From Caballeronia sordidicola (GTDB taxonomy: Bacteria > Pseudomonadota > Gammaproteobacteria > Burkholderiales > Burkholderiaceae): a stretch of 46,322 nucleotides of DNA. The notes under the pieces were generated by a model. It was not told the origin of the DNA and ran no database searches. It saw only the letters and a list, made by a program, of their open reading frames with translations. Positions 17,284-26,452 of this stretch are shown one piece after another (positions within the stretch are counted from its first letter, which is position 1; each line of letters begins with the position of its first letter). The position numbers were made by a program, and so were the translations under genes. The stretch lies in assembly GCF_000729995.1 (NCBI RefSeq), contig NZ_JNFG01000046.1, positions 1-46,322 on the forward strand, read 5' to 3'.

Positions 17284-18699
17284 TCAGAACGGCAATTGGG
17301 CGTCGGCCTTCTCCGCCAAAATCACCCGACGAAAATCTTCCTGAATCCGCTTGAGCGCTTCCTCACTATCAGCTTCAAACCGCATAACCACCACCGGCGT
17401 AGTATTCGACGACCGCGCAAGCCCGAAACCATCCGGATACTCCACCCGCAGCCCATCAATAGTCAGCACATCGTCCGCGCCGGTGAACTTCGCATTCTTC
17501 TGCATCTTCGCGATAAGCTCAAAATTCTCACCCTCATTCAGCTTCAGCTGCAACTCGGGCGTGGACAACGAATTCGGCAAATCATTGAGCAGCTTGCTCG
17601 GATCAGCCACCCGCGACAGAATTTCAAGCAGCCGCGCGCCGGTATACAGACCATCATCAAAGCCATACCAGCGATCCTTGAAAAACACGTGACCGCTCAT
17701 CTCACCCGCCAACGGCGCACCCGTTTCCCGTAGCTTCGCCTTCACCAGCGAGTGACCCGTCTTCCACATCACCGGCTCACCGCCCTGGTCACGAACCCAC
17801 TTAGCCAAATTGCGCGTGCACTTGACGTCATAAATGATCTGCCCACCCTTGTTGCGCGACAACACTTCCTGCGCAAACAACATCAACTGACGATCCGGAT
17901 AAATGATCTGGCCATCCTTCGTGACAACTCCCAGACGGTCCCCGTCGCCATCGAAGGCAAAACCGATTTCCGCATCCGTCTCCTTCAACGCCTTGATCAC
18001 GTCCTGCAGGTTTTCCGCATGCGCCGGATCGGGATGGTGATTCGGGAACGTCCCGTCAATGTCAGTGAACAACTCGACGATCTCGCAACCCAACGCCCTG
18101 AACAAACGCGGCGCAAGTTCGCCAGCCACGCCGTTACCCGCATCGAGCACGATTTTGATCGGACGCACAGGCTTGATGTCGCTGACAATCCGGTCAAGGT
18201 AGACCTGCTGGATATCGTATTCGGTGTACGTGCCCGCGCCGCTCGTGAAGTCGTCATTCACAATGCGCTGATACAACGCCTGGATCTGGTCGCCATAGAT
18301 CGCGGCGCCACGCAACACCATCTTGAAGCCGTTGTAGTCGGGCGGGTTGTGGCTCCCCGTCACCACAATGCACGAATCCACCCGGCGCTCGCCCTCAGGC
18401 AACGCGATCGGCACGCTGGCGCCGAAATAACCCACGGGCGTCGGCACCATGCCAAGGTCGACAACGTCCACGCCGGCTTCACGCAAGCCGTCAGCAAGCG
18501 CGCCTACAAGCTCCGGACCCGACAACCGGCCGTCACGAGCCACGACGACCGAGTCGCCACCCTGATTGCGGATCTCGCTGCCGAATGCGCGGCCAATGGC
18601 GCGCGCGACGCCAGCATCGACGGTCTTGCCCACGATGCCACGAATGTCGTAAGCCTTGAAAATGGACTGGGTAACTGGTACTTGCGGTGACTGGCTCAT
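17284..18699 (-). CDS. manB: Phosphomannomutase/phosphoglucomutase
   Basis: A 471-residue alpha-D-phosphohexomutase of the AlgC/ManB type. The phosphoserine loop is VTGSHNPPDYNG (near 117), the metal-binding loop DGDGDRLG (near 251) and the sugar-binding loop GEMSGHVFFKDRW. It interconverts hexose 6- and 1-phosphates in the cytoplasm. Mannose-1-phosphate feeds ManC in this window and glucose-1-phosphate feeds GalU, so it sits at the entry to both sugar-nucleotide routes here. It is divergent from the wzx operon, with 527 bases between them. The start matches the family (FKAYDIRGIVG near residue 14). Confidence 0.92.
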   Translation of the reverse strand: MSQSPQVPVTQSIFKAYDIRGIVGKTVDAGVARAIGRAFGSEIRNQGGDSVVVARDGRLSGPELVGALADGLREAGVDVVDLGMVPTPVGYFGASVPIALPEGERRVDSCIVVTGSHNPPDYNGFKMVLRGAAIYGDQIQALYQRIVNDDFTSGAGTYTEYDIQQVYLDRIVSDIKPVRPIKIVLDAGNGVAGELAPRLFRALGCEIVELFTDIDGTFPNHHPDPAHAENLQDVIKALKETDAEIGFAFDGDGDRLGVVTKDGQIIYPDRQLMLFAQEVLSRNKGGQIIYDVKCTRNLAKWVRDQGGEPVMWKTGHSLVKAKLRETGAPLAGEMSGHVFFKDRWYGFDDGLYTGARLLEILSRVADPSKLLNDLPNSLSTPELQLKLNEGENFELIAKMQKNAKFTGADDVLTIDGLRVEYPDGFGLARSSNTTPVVVMRFEADSEEALKRIQEDFRRVILAEKADAQLPF

Positions 18700-18970
18700 G
18701 GAATGGCTACCTGACTAATAATTTAAATGGTTCCGGGGCATCCCGAAGCGTCCCGGGTCACGGAGACCCCTTGATACAGACCTGCGGCCAACGATAAAAA
18801 GACCTGACTCGGCCAACGCACGAACGGCCAGAAACAATACCGGACGATGCACGAAAAATAACGAAAGAAATTCGACTCGCGTAGCCTCAAACCCGCTGGC
18901 CCCTCTTCAAAGGCCGCTCAGCGAGTATCAACCACACGTCAACCACGCAGTTGCGCTGACTGTTCGCACC

Positions 18971-18976
18971 TATAAT
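18971..18976 (+). promoter_or_regulatory. Candidate -10 box for the wzx operon
   Basis: A perfect TATAAT lies about 250 bases before the wzx start. The -35 region is poor (TTGCGC at 14 bases spacing), so assignment rests on the -10 alone. Confidence 0.3.
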
Positions 18977-19098
18977 CGCAGTCTTTCCGCGCGGACCTGC
19001 GCAAATATTCTAATCCAATGCCCGGACGCTTTTTCACCGCGAAGTACAAACGTCACACCGAATGGCGGGAAACCGCACCCAGGTTGACGGCTCCCGAC

Positions 19099-19146
19099 AG
19101 GATCGCCTTAAGGATCGCCGCACGGATCGCCGCCAAGATCGCTGCC
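19099..19146. repeat. Four 12-bp tandem repeats in the wzx leader
   Basis: Units starting at 19099, 19111, 19123 and 19135 follow the pattern AGGATCGCCGCA with one to three changes each. The array lies 80-130 bases upstream of the flippase start, downstream of the putative -10 box, so it would be transcribed in the leader. Confidence 0.7.
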
Positions 19147-19226
19147 GGCCGGGTCCGCTGTTTCACCGCAAGCGCCATGCCTATCATGGCCACGACAGCC
19201 ACCGCAACGTCAGGCGCCGCCCGCGG

Positions 19227-20483
19227 ATGCTGAACCGGATCAAGAACCCCGACGTTACCAAGGCGCTGGCGAACATCGTCTGGCTCGGTCTCGAACGCCT
19301 CACGCAGATCGCGGTCGCCATTGCCATCAGCGGACTGCTCGCGCGCTACTTCGGCCCCGATGTCTTCGGCAAATGGCAATACGCCAACACGCTGCTGCTC
19401 GTGCTCTCGCCCATCACCTGGGTGTGCGGCGCCGAAATCCTCGTGCCGACCATCGTGAATCGCCCGCCAGGCCAGCTCGGCACGGTGCTCGGCAGCGCGT
19501 TCGTGTTGCGCATGGGCGTTTCCGCGGCGGCGCTCGTCCTCACATGGATCGGCATTGCAGCGGGTTTCACCGATCCCCTCGTCGGCGCCATGCTCGCCGG
19601 CCTCGCCGTGACCATGCTGTTCCGCGAGCCGTTCGTCGGCGTCATCAACGCGTGGCTGCAAAGCATGACGTACAGCAAGCCGCAATTGCTGACCAGCATG
19701 CTGACAGCCGTGGCCAAAGCCGCGCTCGTGTACGCGCTGGTGCGCGCAGCGGCAAGCCCGGCGCGCTTCGGCTGGCTGTGGGCGCTGGAAGCGGGTGTTA
19801 TCGGCGGGGTGTTGATGCTGTATTACATGCATCGACACGGTGGCAAGCTCGGCTGGCACATCGACCGCTCGCTGTTCCGCCACTTCGCCAGCGCCGGCAC
19901 GGTGTTCTGGCTCGGGCTCATTTGTATGTACCTGTTCCTGAAGCTGGACCGGCTCATGCTAGAACGCCACATTTCGTTCGCCGATCTCGGCCGATATTCC
20001 GCCGCGCAACAACTCAACGAAAACTGGATCACGCTCGCGCTGATGCTCGCGCAGACGATCGCCCCGGCGTTCGTGTATCGCGTGCACGATGCAGTGCAAC
20101 TGAAGCGCAACGTCGGCCGGTTGATCGCGATGACGGCCGCGCTGATGATCGGCGGCGCGTTTCTGCTCGATCTGCTCGCCGGTTTCATCATCTCGCGCGT
20201 GTTCGGGCCGGCTTATACCGAATCCATCAGCATTTTCCGCTGGGCGGTGTGGCTTTCGGTGCCGGCCGGTATCGAAGCGATCGGGAATCTCGTCGTGCTT
20301 AAATACCAGGCGAAATTCGTGTTGCTAGCGAAGTGGCTGCTCGCGCTGGCGGTCGCTTTCGTGGTGAACTTGATCGCGATTCCGCGCATGGGCAGCTACG
20401 GCGCGCTGATCGGGCTGGCGGCGGGGTATCTCGCCGCGGCATCGGTCAATTTCTACTACATACGCTTCAGGCTGCAGGTATGA
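19227..20483 (+). CDS. wzx: Wzx-type polysaccharide flippase
   Basis: A 418-residue polytopic membrane protein of the oligosaccharide-flippase (Wzx, MOP superfamily) type with roughly 12 hydrophobic spans. The N-terminus NIVWLGLERLTQIAVAIAIS and the early segment FGPDVFGKWQYANTLL are typical. It moves undecaprenyl-pyrophosphate-linked glycan units across the inner membrane. The start MLNRIKNPD was chosen because the upstream in-frame extension is an Arg-rich stretch of repeat DNA. It heads a run of five glycan genes and its stop overlaps the next start (ATGA). A second flippase of different sequence lies at the right edge of the window, so the two probably serve different polymers. Confidence 0.87.
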   Translation: MLNRIKNPDVTKALANIVWLGLERLTQIAVAIAISGLLARYFGPDVFGKWQYANTLLLVLSPITWVCGAEILVPTIVNRPPGQLGTVLGSAFVLRMGVSAAALVLTWIGIAAGFTDPLVGAMLAGLAVTMLFREPFVGVINAWLQSMTYSKPQLLTSMLTAVAKAALVYALVRAAASPARFGWLWALEAGVIGGVLMLYYMHRHGGKLGWHIDRSLFRHFASAGTVFWLGLICMYLFLKLDRLMLERHISFADLGRYSAAQQLNENWITLALMLAQTIAPAFVYRVHDAVQLKRNVGRLIAMTAALMIGGAFLLDLLAGFIISRVFGPAYTESISIFRWAVWLSVPAGIEAIGNLVVLKYQAKFVLLAKWLLALAVAFVVNLIAIPRMGSYGALIGLAAGYLAAASVNFYYIRFRLQV

Positions 20484-21316
20484 CGGCCGACTCATCCACC
20501 ACGTCAATGCCCTCTCTAACGCTCGACGACGTCACCGTGCTGATCCCGGTGTTCAACGCCCAGCACGACCTGGACCGCACGCTCGCATCGTTCTGCGAGC
20601 GTGCGCCGGTACGCGTGCTGATCGTCGATGACGGCAGCCTGCCGCCCATCGTCGCGCCATCCGGGGCGAACTTCACGAACCTCACGATCGACGTGCTGCG
20701 GATGCCGCGCAATGGCGGTATTGAACTTGCGTTGCAGACGGGCGTGGCCGCGCTGGCGGAGCGGGGTGTCAAATACGCGGCGCGCATCGATGCGGGCGAT
20801 CTCGCGACACCGTATCGGCTGGAAAAGCAGCGCGCGTACATGGAAACGCATCCGCAAACGGCGGCGCTCGGCATGTGGACGCATGTGGTGAGCACGGAGG
20901 GCGCGCCGCTGTTCGACCTTCGCCCGCCAGTCGAACCGGCCGCAATCCGCCGCGTCATGCTGCTGCGCTCCTGCTTCTCCCATCCGACGATAATGCTGCG
21001 CGTCACCGCCGCAATTGAAGCCGGCAACTATCGCGCGGAATATCGCGCGGCCGAGGACCTCGACCTGATCTTGCGTCTGATGCAAGACCACGACTGCGCG
21101 AATCTGCCGGAGTTCGGCGTGTATTACGAACTCAACGAGCGCGGCATCAGCGCGACGAAACGCCGTACACAAACACTGTCTACACTGCGGCTGCAATTGA
21201 AATACATGCGTTTGACCAACCTGCCCGACTGGCTTGGCATAGCTAAAAATATCGCGCACTTGATACTGCCTTACGGCGCGCTGCGCACGTTGAAAACGCG
21301 CCTGTTTCGCGCATGA
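20480..21316 (+). CDS. Glycosyltransferase family 2
   Basis: A 278-residue GT-A-fold glycosyltransferase. VLIPVFNAQHDLDRTL opens the nucleotide-binding fold, VLIVDDGS and the metal-binding RIDAGD follow, and EDLDLILRL is the usual acidic helix near residue 193. It adds one sugar to the lipid-linked intermediate at the cytoplasmic face. The start overlaps the wzx stop in ATGA, and it is co-transcribed with the flippase and GT4. Donor and linkage cannot be stated. Confidence 0.87.
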   Translation: MTADSSTTSMPSLTLDDVTVLIPVFNAQHDLDRTLASFCERAPVRVLIVDDGSLPPIVAPSGANFTNLTIDVLRMPRNGGIELALQTGVAALAERGVKYAARIDAGDLATPYRLEKQRAYMETHPQTAALGMWTHVVSTEGAPLFDLRPPVEPAAIRRVMLLRSCFSHPTIMLRVTAAIEAGNYRAEYRAAEDLDLILRLMQDHDCANLPEFGVYYELNERGISATKRRTQTLSTLRLQLKYMRLTNLPDWLGIAKNIAHLILPYGALRTLKTRLFRA

Positions 21317-21372
21317 CTGGTTTAAGCCCATGAAACTAGCCCCGATTCAGCGCCCTCTTTAATACCCATCGA

Positions 21373-22524
21373 ATGAACGCAGAGAAATCCCGCCTTCGCA
21401 TAACCCTCGTCTGCAACACCGCGTGGGCGATCTACACCTACCGGCGCGGCTTGCTGCGGATGCTGATTGAACGCGGCGTCGAAGTCTCCGTAATCGCGCC
21501 GCGCGACCGGACTTTCGAGCCGCTGGAAAAAATGGGCTGCCGCTGCGTGGAGCTGCCGGTCGCGTCGAAAGGCACCAATCCCCGCGATGACCTGAAGACC
21601 CTGGCCGCGCTGTATCGCGAGTACCGCGCCACCCGGCCGCACCTGGTGTTTCACTACACGATCAAGCCGAACATCTTCGGTTCGATTGCGGCAAAACTCG
21701 CGGGCGTGCCGTCCATCGCGGTCACCACCGGCCTGGGTTATGTGTTCATCCAGAAGAGCCGGACGGCGAGCGTCGCAAAGCGGCTTTATCGTTTTGCGTT
21801 CCGGTTTCCGCGCGAAGTGTGGTTCCTGAACCAGGACGACCGGCAGGCGTTCATCGACCAGGACCTGCTGGCTCATCCGGAGCGCGCGCGTTTGCTGCAT
21901 GGCGAAGGCGTTGATCTCGGCGACTACGCATTCCAGCCGCTACCGCGCGCCAACCCGCAGACGGAAGGCTTTTTTTTCGTTTTAATTGGCCGTCTACTGT
22001 GGGATAAAGGCGTCGCGGAATACGTCGATGCAGCCCGCCGGCTGCGCGAAAAATATCCGTATGCGCACTTCCAACTGCTCGGCCCCGTGGGTGTCGACAA
22101 CCCCAGCGCCATCACGCTCGATGAAGTGCAGGCCTGGCAGCGCGAAGGGGTCATCGATTATCTCGGCGAGGCGCAAGATGTCCGCGCGTATATAGGCAAT
22201 GCGGATTGCGTGGTGCTGCCGTCGTATCGTGAAGGCGTGCCGCGGACCTTGATGGAGGCGTCGGCAATGGGTCGCCCGATTGTCGCCACCGATGTCCCCG
22301 GCTGCCGCGAAGTCGTCGAAAACGGCGTCACCGGCCTGCTGTGCGAAGTAAAAAACGCCGACAGCCTCGCGCAGCAACTCGAACGCTTGCTACTGTCGAG
22401 CTACGCGGCGCGCGCTGAAATGGGCGTGGCGGGCCGCGCCAAGGTCACGCGCGAATTCGACGAAAACACGGTCGTCGAGCGTTATAAAGGCACAATACGC
22501 GCGGTTACCGGCGTTTCACTCTAA
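21373..22524 (+). CDS. Glycosyltransferase family 4
   Basis: A 383-residue GT-B enzyme. The N-lobe (residues about 1-190) resembles WbpY/PglA-like transferases (YRRGLLRMLIERGVEVSVIA; FHYTIKPNIFGSIAAKLAG). The C-lobe carries the nucleotide-sugar site with the E-x7-E pattern in SYREGVPRTLMEASAMGRPI. PglA-type enzymes add GalNAc or a related sugar to a lipid-linked HexNAc; given galE next door this is reasonable but inferred. It lies 56 bases after the GT2 gene and 23 before galE, clearly one operon. No good Shine-Dalgarno is seen before its ATG. Confidence 0.87.
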   Translation: MNAEKSRLRITLVCNTAWAIYTYRRGLLRMLIERGVEVSVIAPRDRTFEPLEKMGCRCVELPVASKGTNPRDDLKTLAALYREYRATRPHLVFHYTIKPNIFGSIAAKLAGVPSIAVTTGLGYVFIQKSRTASVAKRLYRFAFRFPREVWFLNQDDRQAFIDQDLLAHPERARLLHGEGVDLGDYAFQPLPRANPQTEGFFFVLIGRLLWDKGVAEYVDAARRLREKYPYAHFQLLGPVGVDNPSAITLDEVQAWQREGVIDYLGEAQDVRAYIGNADCVVLPSYREGVPRTLMEASAMGRPIVATDVPGCREVVENGVTGLLCEVKNADSLAQQLERLLLSSYAARAEMGVAGRAKVTREFDENTVVERYKGTIRAVTGVSL

Positions 22525-22547
22525 ATCACCCTCCGGGAGCGTTATTC

Positions 22548-23582
22548 ATGACTGGTCAAACAAACACGAAGGGCACGATCCTCGTGACAGGCGGCGCCGG
22601 TTTTATCGGCTCACATACTTGCGTCGAATTGCTGAACGCTGGTTACGGCGTCGTCGTGATCGACAACCTCGTGAACAGCAACGCTCAGGCGCTCAAACGC
22701 GTGGAGCAGATTACGGGCAAGACGCTGGCGTTCTACGAAGCCGATGTCCGCGATGAAACCGCCCTCGCCCGCATTTTCGATGAACACGCGATCACCGGCG
22801 CGATCCATTTCGCCGCGTTGAAATCAGTGGGCGAATCGGTGGCGAAACCGATCGAGTATTACCGCAACAACATGGACAGCCTGCTCGTTCTGCTCGATAC
22901 CATGCGCGCGCGTGATGTGAAGAAAATCGTCTTCAGCTCGTCGGCCACGGTATATGGCGTGCCGAAGAGCGTGCCTATCGACGAGTCGTTTCCGCTGTCG
23001 GCAACGAACCCCTACGGGCAATCGAAGCTGATCGCGGAGCAGGTTTTGCGCGATCTGGAAATCTCCGATGCAGCATGGCGCATCGCCACGCTGCGTTACT
23101 TCAATCCGGTCGGCGCGCATGAAAGCGGCTTGATCGGCGAAGATCCGGCGGGCGTGCCGAACAACCTGATGCCGTATGTCGCGCAAGTGGCCGTGGGCAA
23201 GCTGGAACGCCTGCGTATTTTCGGCAGTGACTACGCGACTCACGATGGCACCGGCGTGCGCGATTACATTCATGTGGTCGATCTCGCGCGTGGTCACATC
23301 AAGGCGCTCGATGCACTGGAATCGCTCGACAGCAGCTTTGTCGTGAACTTGGGCACCGGCACGGGTTATAGCGTGCTGGATGTGGTGAAGGCGTTCGAAG
23401 CGGCGTCGGGCAAGCCCGTGCCGTATGAACTCGTCGCCCGCCGTCCGGGCGATATCGCCGAATGTTTTGCCGATCCGGCCGCCGCTGCGAAGCTGCTTGG
23501 CTGGCAAGCGGAACACGGCATCGAGCGGATGTGTGCCGATCACTGGCGCTGGCAGTCGCAGAACCCGAAGGGTTTTGCCTGA
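22548..23582 (+). CDS. galE: UDP-glucose 4-epimerase
   Basis: A 344-residue short-chain dehydrogenase-type epimerase. The NAD-binding GGAGFIGSHTCVEL, the SSSATVYG serine stretch and the catalytic Tyr-x3-Lys in NPYGQSKLI are all present, and the length matches GalE. It interconverts UDP-Glc and UDP-Gal, and in some relatives the N-acetylated pair, in the cytoplasm. Placed between a GT4 and a WecA/WbpL-type transferase, it likely provides UDP-Gal or UDP-GalNAc for the same glycan. A GGGAGCG site precedes the ATG. Confidence 0.93.
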   Translation: MTGQTNTKGTILVTGGAGFIGSHTCVELLNAGYGVVVIDNLVNSNAQALKRVEQITGKTLAFYEADVRDETALARIFDEHAITGAIHFAALKSVGESVAKPIEYYRNNMDSLLVLLDTMRARDVKKIVFSSSATVYGVPKSVPIDESFPLSATNPYGQSKLIAEQVLRDLEISDAAWRIATLRYFNPVGAHESGLIGEDPAGVPNNLMPYVAQVAVGKLERLRIFGSDYATHDGTGVRDYIHVVDLARGHIKALDALESLDSSFVVNLGTGTGYSVLDVVKAFEAASGKPVPYELVARRPGDIAECFADPAAAAKLLGWQAEHGIERMCADHWRWQSQNPKGFA

Positions 23583-23646
23583 CGTTTTGGTTCAGGCGCG
23601 GCCTAAGCTGCTCAGCCTGACGCGTTCTTTCTAGTGGTTATTTTTC

Positions 23647-24756
23647 ATGCTCAGTTTTGCGCTCGGCTTTCTCGTTTCGCTCTTCATCACGCTGCTGATC
23701 GTGCGGTTTGCCCATTTGCACGAAGGCCTTTCCGGCGATAGCGATTTTGCCGGCGTACAGAAGTTTCACGCGCGGTCCGTGCCGCGCATCGGCGGGGTCG
23801 GAATACTGATCGGACTCGCCGTCTCGGCGGTGCAGCTTCGATGGACCTATCCGGTCGTATCGAGCGGAATCCTCGCCATTGTTGCTTGCGGAATGCCTGC
23901 TTTTTTCTCCGGGCTCGTCGAAGACCTGACCAAGCGCGTCACGCCGGTTGTACGCCTCGTTTGCACGATGGCCGCAGCCGCGCTTGCGTACTTCTTGCTA
24001 GGGATTGCGGTCACGCGTATCAGCGTTCCGCCACTGGACTTCCTGCTGACCTACGGGGTCATCTCGTGTCTCGTGACCGTGGTGGCGGTGGCGGCCTTGG
24101 CCAATGCGATCAATATCATCGACGGCTTCAATGGGCTCGCGTCCATGGTCGCGTTCATGATGTTTGCGTCGCTCGCGTACGTCGCGTTCCAGGTTCACGA
24201 CCCGGTGGTGTTGTCCGCCTCGCTGATCATGATGGGCGCGGTGATGGGCTTTTTCATCTGGAACTTCCCCGCCGGGCTGATCTTTCTCGGCGATGGCGGC
24301 GCTTATTTCATCGGTTTCATGCTCGCCGAGCTGTCCATCATGCTCGTGATGCGCAATCGCGATGTGTCAGCGTGGTTCCCGGTGCTGCTGTTCATGTACC
24401 CGATCTTCGAGACGTGTTTCTCGATCTATCGGAAGAAGTTTATTCGCGGGATCTCGCCCGGGATTCCCGATGGCGTGCATCTGCATATGCTGGTGTACAA
24501 GCGCCTCATGCGCTGGGCCGTCGGTGCGCAGAATGCGCGGGAAATCACGCGGCGCAATTCGCTCACGTCGCCGTACCTGTGGTTGTTGTGCCTGGTTGCC
24601 GTGATTCCCGCGACGCTGTTCTGGCGTCACACGCTGCATCTGTTCTGCTTCGTCGTGGTGTTTGCGTTCACCTACGTGTGGCTGTACGTCAGCATCGTCC
24701 GGTTTAAATCACCCCGGTGGATGGTGTTCCGACGGGCTCATCCAGTGAAGAAATAG
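23647..24756 (+). CDS. Undecaprenyl-phosphate sugar-1-phosphate transferase, WecA/WbpL-like
   Basis: A 369-residue polytopic MraY/WecA-family protein with about ten membrane spans. The family motifs are AINIIDGFNGLASM (Mg-binding Asp cluster), FLGDGGAYFIGF and the cytoplasmic His motif GVHLHMLVYKRL. It transfers a HexNAc- or related sugar-1-phosphate to undecaprenyl phosphate, the first committed step of O-antigen-like assembly. It is the last gene of the wzx operon and is followed by an intrinsic terminator. It is the only intact initiating transferase in the window, which matters because the exopolysaccharide-type initiating enzyme at 31.7-32.0 kb is a remnant. The ribosome site is weak. 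Confidence 0.88.
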   Translation: MLSFALGFLVSLFITLLIVRFAHLHEGLSGDSDFAGVQKFHARSVPRIGGVGILIGLAVSAVQLRWTYPVVSSGILAIVACGMPAFFSGLVEDLTKRVTPVVRLVCTMAAAALAYFLLGIAVTRISVPPLDFLLTYGVISCLVTVVAVAALANAINIIDGFNGLASMVAFMMFASLAYVAFQVHDPVVLSASLIMMGAVMGFFIWNFPAGLIFLGDGGAYFIGFMLAELSIMLVMRNRDVSAWFPVLLFMYPIFETCFSIYRKKFIRGISPGIPDGVHLHMLVYKRLMRWAVGAQNAREITRRNSLTSPYLWLLCLVAVIPATLFWRHTLHLFCFVVVFAFTYVWLYVSIVRFKSPRWMVFRRAHPVKK

Positions 24757-24763
24757 CAGTTGC

Positions 24764-24802
24764 CGCGCCGGCGGATTGACTCGGCCGGCGCGTCCCTTCT
24801 TT
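24764..24802 (+). terminator. Intrinsic terminator of the glycan operon
   Basis: A 9-bp GC stem (CGCGCCGGC / GCCGGCGCG, 24764-24772 and 24784-24792) with an 11-base loop, followed by TCCCTTCTTTT, starts 8 bases after the WecA-like stop. Confidence 0.7.
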
Positions 24803-24813
24803 TAGCTCGACTT

Positions 24814-25635
24814 TTAGCTCGATACAAACTCGAGCAAGTCCGCATTCACCTTGTCAGCCTCGACCACGCACATGCCGTGCGCGCCGCCCGGATACACCTT
24901 GAGCGTCGCATTCTTGACGATCTTCGCCGACAGTCTTCCGGCTGCATCAATGGGCACGATCTGGTCGTCGTCGCCGTGCAGGATCAGGGTCGGTACATCG
25001 AATTTCTTCAGGTCTTCCGTGTAATCGACCTCTGAAAATTCCTTGATACACAAGTAGTGCCCCAGTATCCCGCCCAACATTCCCTGCGCCCAGAACGTAT
25101 CGATCACGCCCTGCGATTTCTTGGCGTTATCGCGGTTGTAGCCGAAGAACGGCAGCGCCAGATCCTTGTAGAACTGCGAGCGATCGGCTGCCACGCCTGC
25201 GCGGATTCCATCGAATACGTCCTTTGGCAAGCCACCCGGGTTGGCTTCCGTCTTCAACATCAACGGCGGCACGGCCCCGATCAACACGGCCTTCGATACC
25301 CGCCCAGTCCCATGCCGCCCGATATAACGCGTGACCTCGCCACCGCCCGTGGAATGGCCCACCAGCATGGCGTCCTTCACATCCAGTGTGTCGAGCACCG
25401 CGGCCAGGTCGTCGGCGTAGGTGTCCATGTCGTTGCCTTGGCCAGGCTGGCCTGATCGTCCATGTCCCCGCCGGTCGTGCGCGATGACCCGGTAACCCTT
25501 CTGGACCAAGAACAACATCTGCGCGTCCCAGGCGTCCGCATCCAGCGGCCATCCATGCGAAAACACCACCGTTTTGCCGGTACCCCAGTCCTTGTAGAAA
25601 ATTTCCGTGCCGTCCTTCGTCTTGATCGTGCTCAT
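24814..25635 (-). CDS. Alpha/beta hydrolase, chloroperoxidase/arylesterase type
   Basis: A 273-residue single-domain alpha/beta hydrolase. The nucleophile elbow is GHSTGG (Ser near 95), the acid is in HGDDDQIVP (near 221) and the His in PGGAHGM (near 251). The oxyanion region SHGWPLDADAW and overall length match cofactor-free haloperoxidases and aryl esterases, which hydrolyse esters and, with acetate and peroxide, form peracids. The start has a strong AAGGAG site at 8 bases. It is convergent with the glycan operon and probably monocistronic. There is no sign that it belongs to glycan synthesis. Confidence 0.9.
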   Translation of the reverse strand: MSTIKTKDGTEIFYKDWGTGKTVVFSHGWPLDADAWDAQMLFLVQKGYRVIAHDRRGHGRSGQPGQGNDMDTYADDLAAVLDTLDVKDAMLVGHSTGGGEVTRYIGRHGTGRVSKAVLIGAVPPLMLKTEANPGGLPKDVFDGIRAGVAADRSQFYKDLALPFFGYNRDNAKKSQGVIDTFWAQGMLGGILGHYLCIKEFSEVDYTEDLKKFDVPTLILHGDDDQIVPIDAAGRLSAKIVKNATLKVYPGGAHGMCVVEADKVNADLLEFVSS

Positions 25636-26452
25636 CGAACGTGCTCCTTAAGGTGAGATAACGCGCTACGTCCGCCGTCATTTGCCTATGGCGTGAGCGC
25701 AACGCGCGGGGTTTGGCGAAGGTTTGCCACGCCTCCGCCATGCAAATCCTGCGCCTCTCATGCGACGTCTCGGTGTTTTCTTCAAGCCTCGATTGATCGT
25801 ATGAAACGGCGAGGAAATTGATCCGAACCCGGTCGAGAACGCGGGTGCTCGTACAGGTTAGGCGACGAAAGCCGCGTCGCAAAGACTTGCTGAAATCATC
25901 TGATCGTCGGTGAGCGGCATGCCGCCCGCACACCTCGGTCCTTGACGCATTACTGCATTTTTCCAATGGCTTTGGGTATGTTTTATGCGCGCAGCAGTAA
26001 GTGGAGTTCCCCCAGGACAACGCGAATTAATCGATCGGATGGGTGCGTCCGGTTTATTTCGGCGGAAAGCCAATGCTATAGAGGTTATTACCCATGCTTA
26101 CCTGAAAACTATTGAAAATTCCTGTTTTTACTCATTCAGAACGACCGAGAGAGGTGAAAGAAAGGATTCTCCTACGCGAAAACAAGGATTGCCCTATCGG
26201 TACAACTACTTATGTCTGAAGATATCCTATTGCAACTATGCGATCCCCTATCTATCGTGGGAGGGAAGTACTAAAAAGTTCACATTATGAAAAATTGCAT
26301 CATATATTCGCCCCCGTCCTTACCCCTTATTCGTACAACCACGCCATGACGATTGAGCGGCTTCTCGGCAGCGCTGCCAAGAGCCTATTGAAGTTCGTCT
26401 ATAAAAAAAGCAAACGATAAACAGCGCAAATAAACCAGATTGGAGACCCAGA
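25636..26452. other. Long intergenic region with low-GC core
   Basis: About 820 bases between divergent genes. The part from roughly 26040 to 26420 is notably AT-rich compared with both sides. Short frames exist (for instance a 60-residue one at 26238-26420 with a Lys-rich end), but none has family resemblance or a good start. The candidate promoter of the OFA transporter lies at 26279-26308. Confidence 0.5.
26279..26308 (+). promoter_or_regulatory. Candidate promoter of OFA transporter
   Basis: TTCACA (26279-26284) and TATATT (26303-26308) with an 18-base spacer, about 145 bases before the transporter start, inside the AT-rich core. Confidence 0.35.

Larger units (their letters stand above)
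18700..19226. other. Divergent manB/wzx leader region
   Basis: 527 bases between divergent genes. It carries a candidate -10 box (18971-18976) and four 12-bp tandem repeats (19099-19146). A 71-residue Ala-rich frame at 19018-19233 is produced by those repeats and is not credible as a gene. The interval is long enough for upstream regulatory sites, but none is recognised. Confidence 0.5.

Noticed and set aside
19018..19233. 71-codon Ala-rich plus-strand frame before wzx
   Set aside because: Its sequence is generated by the 12-bp tandem repeat and it runs into the wzx start; no ribosome site.
26238..26420. 60-codon frame ending in a Lys-rich tail upstream of the OFA transporter
   Set aside because: No Shine-Dalgarno, no family resemblance, and it overlaps the candidate promoter.
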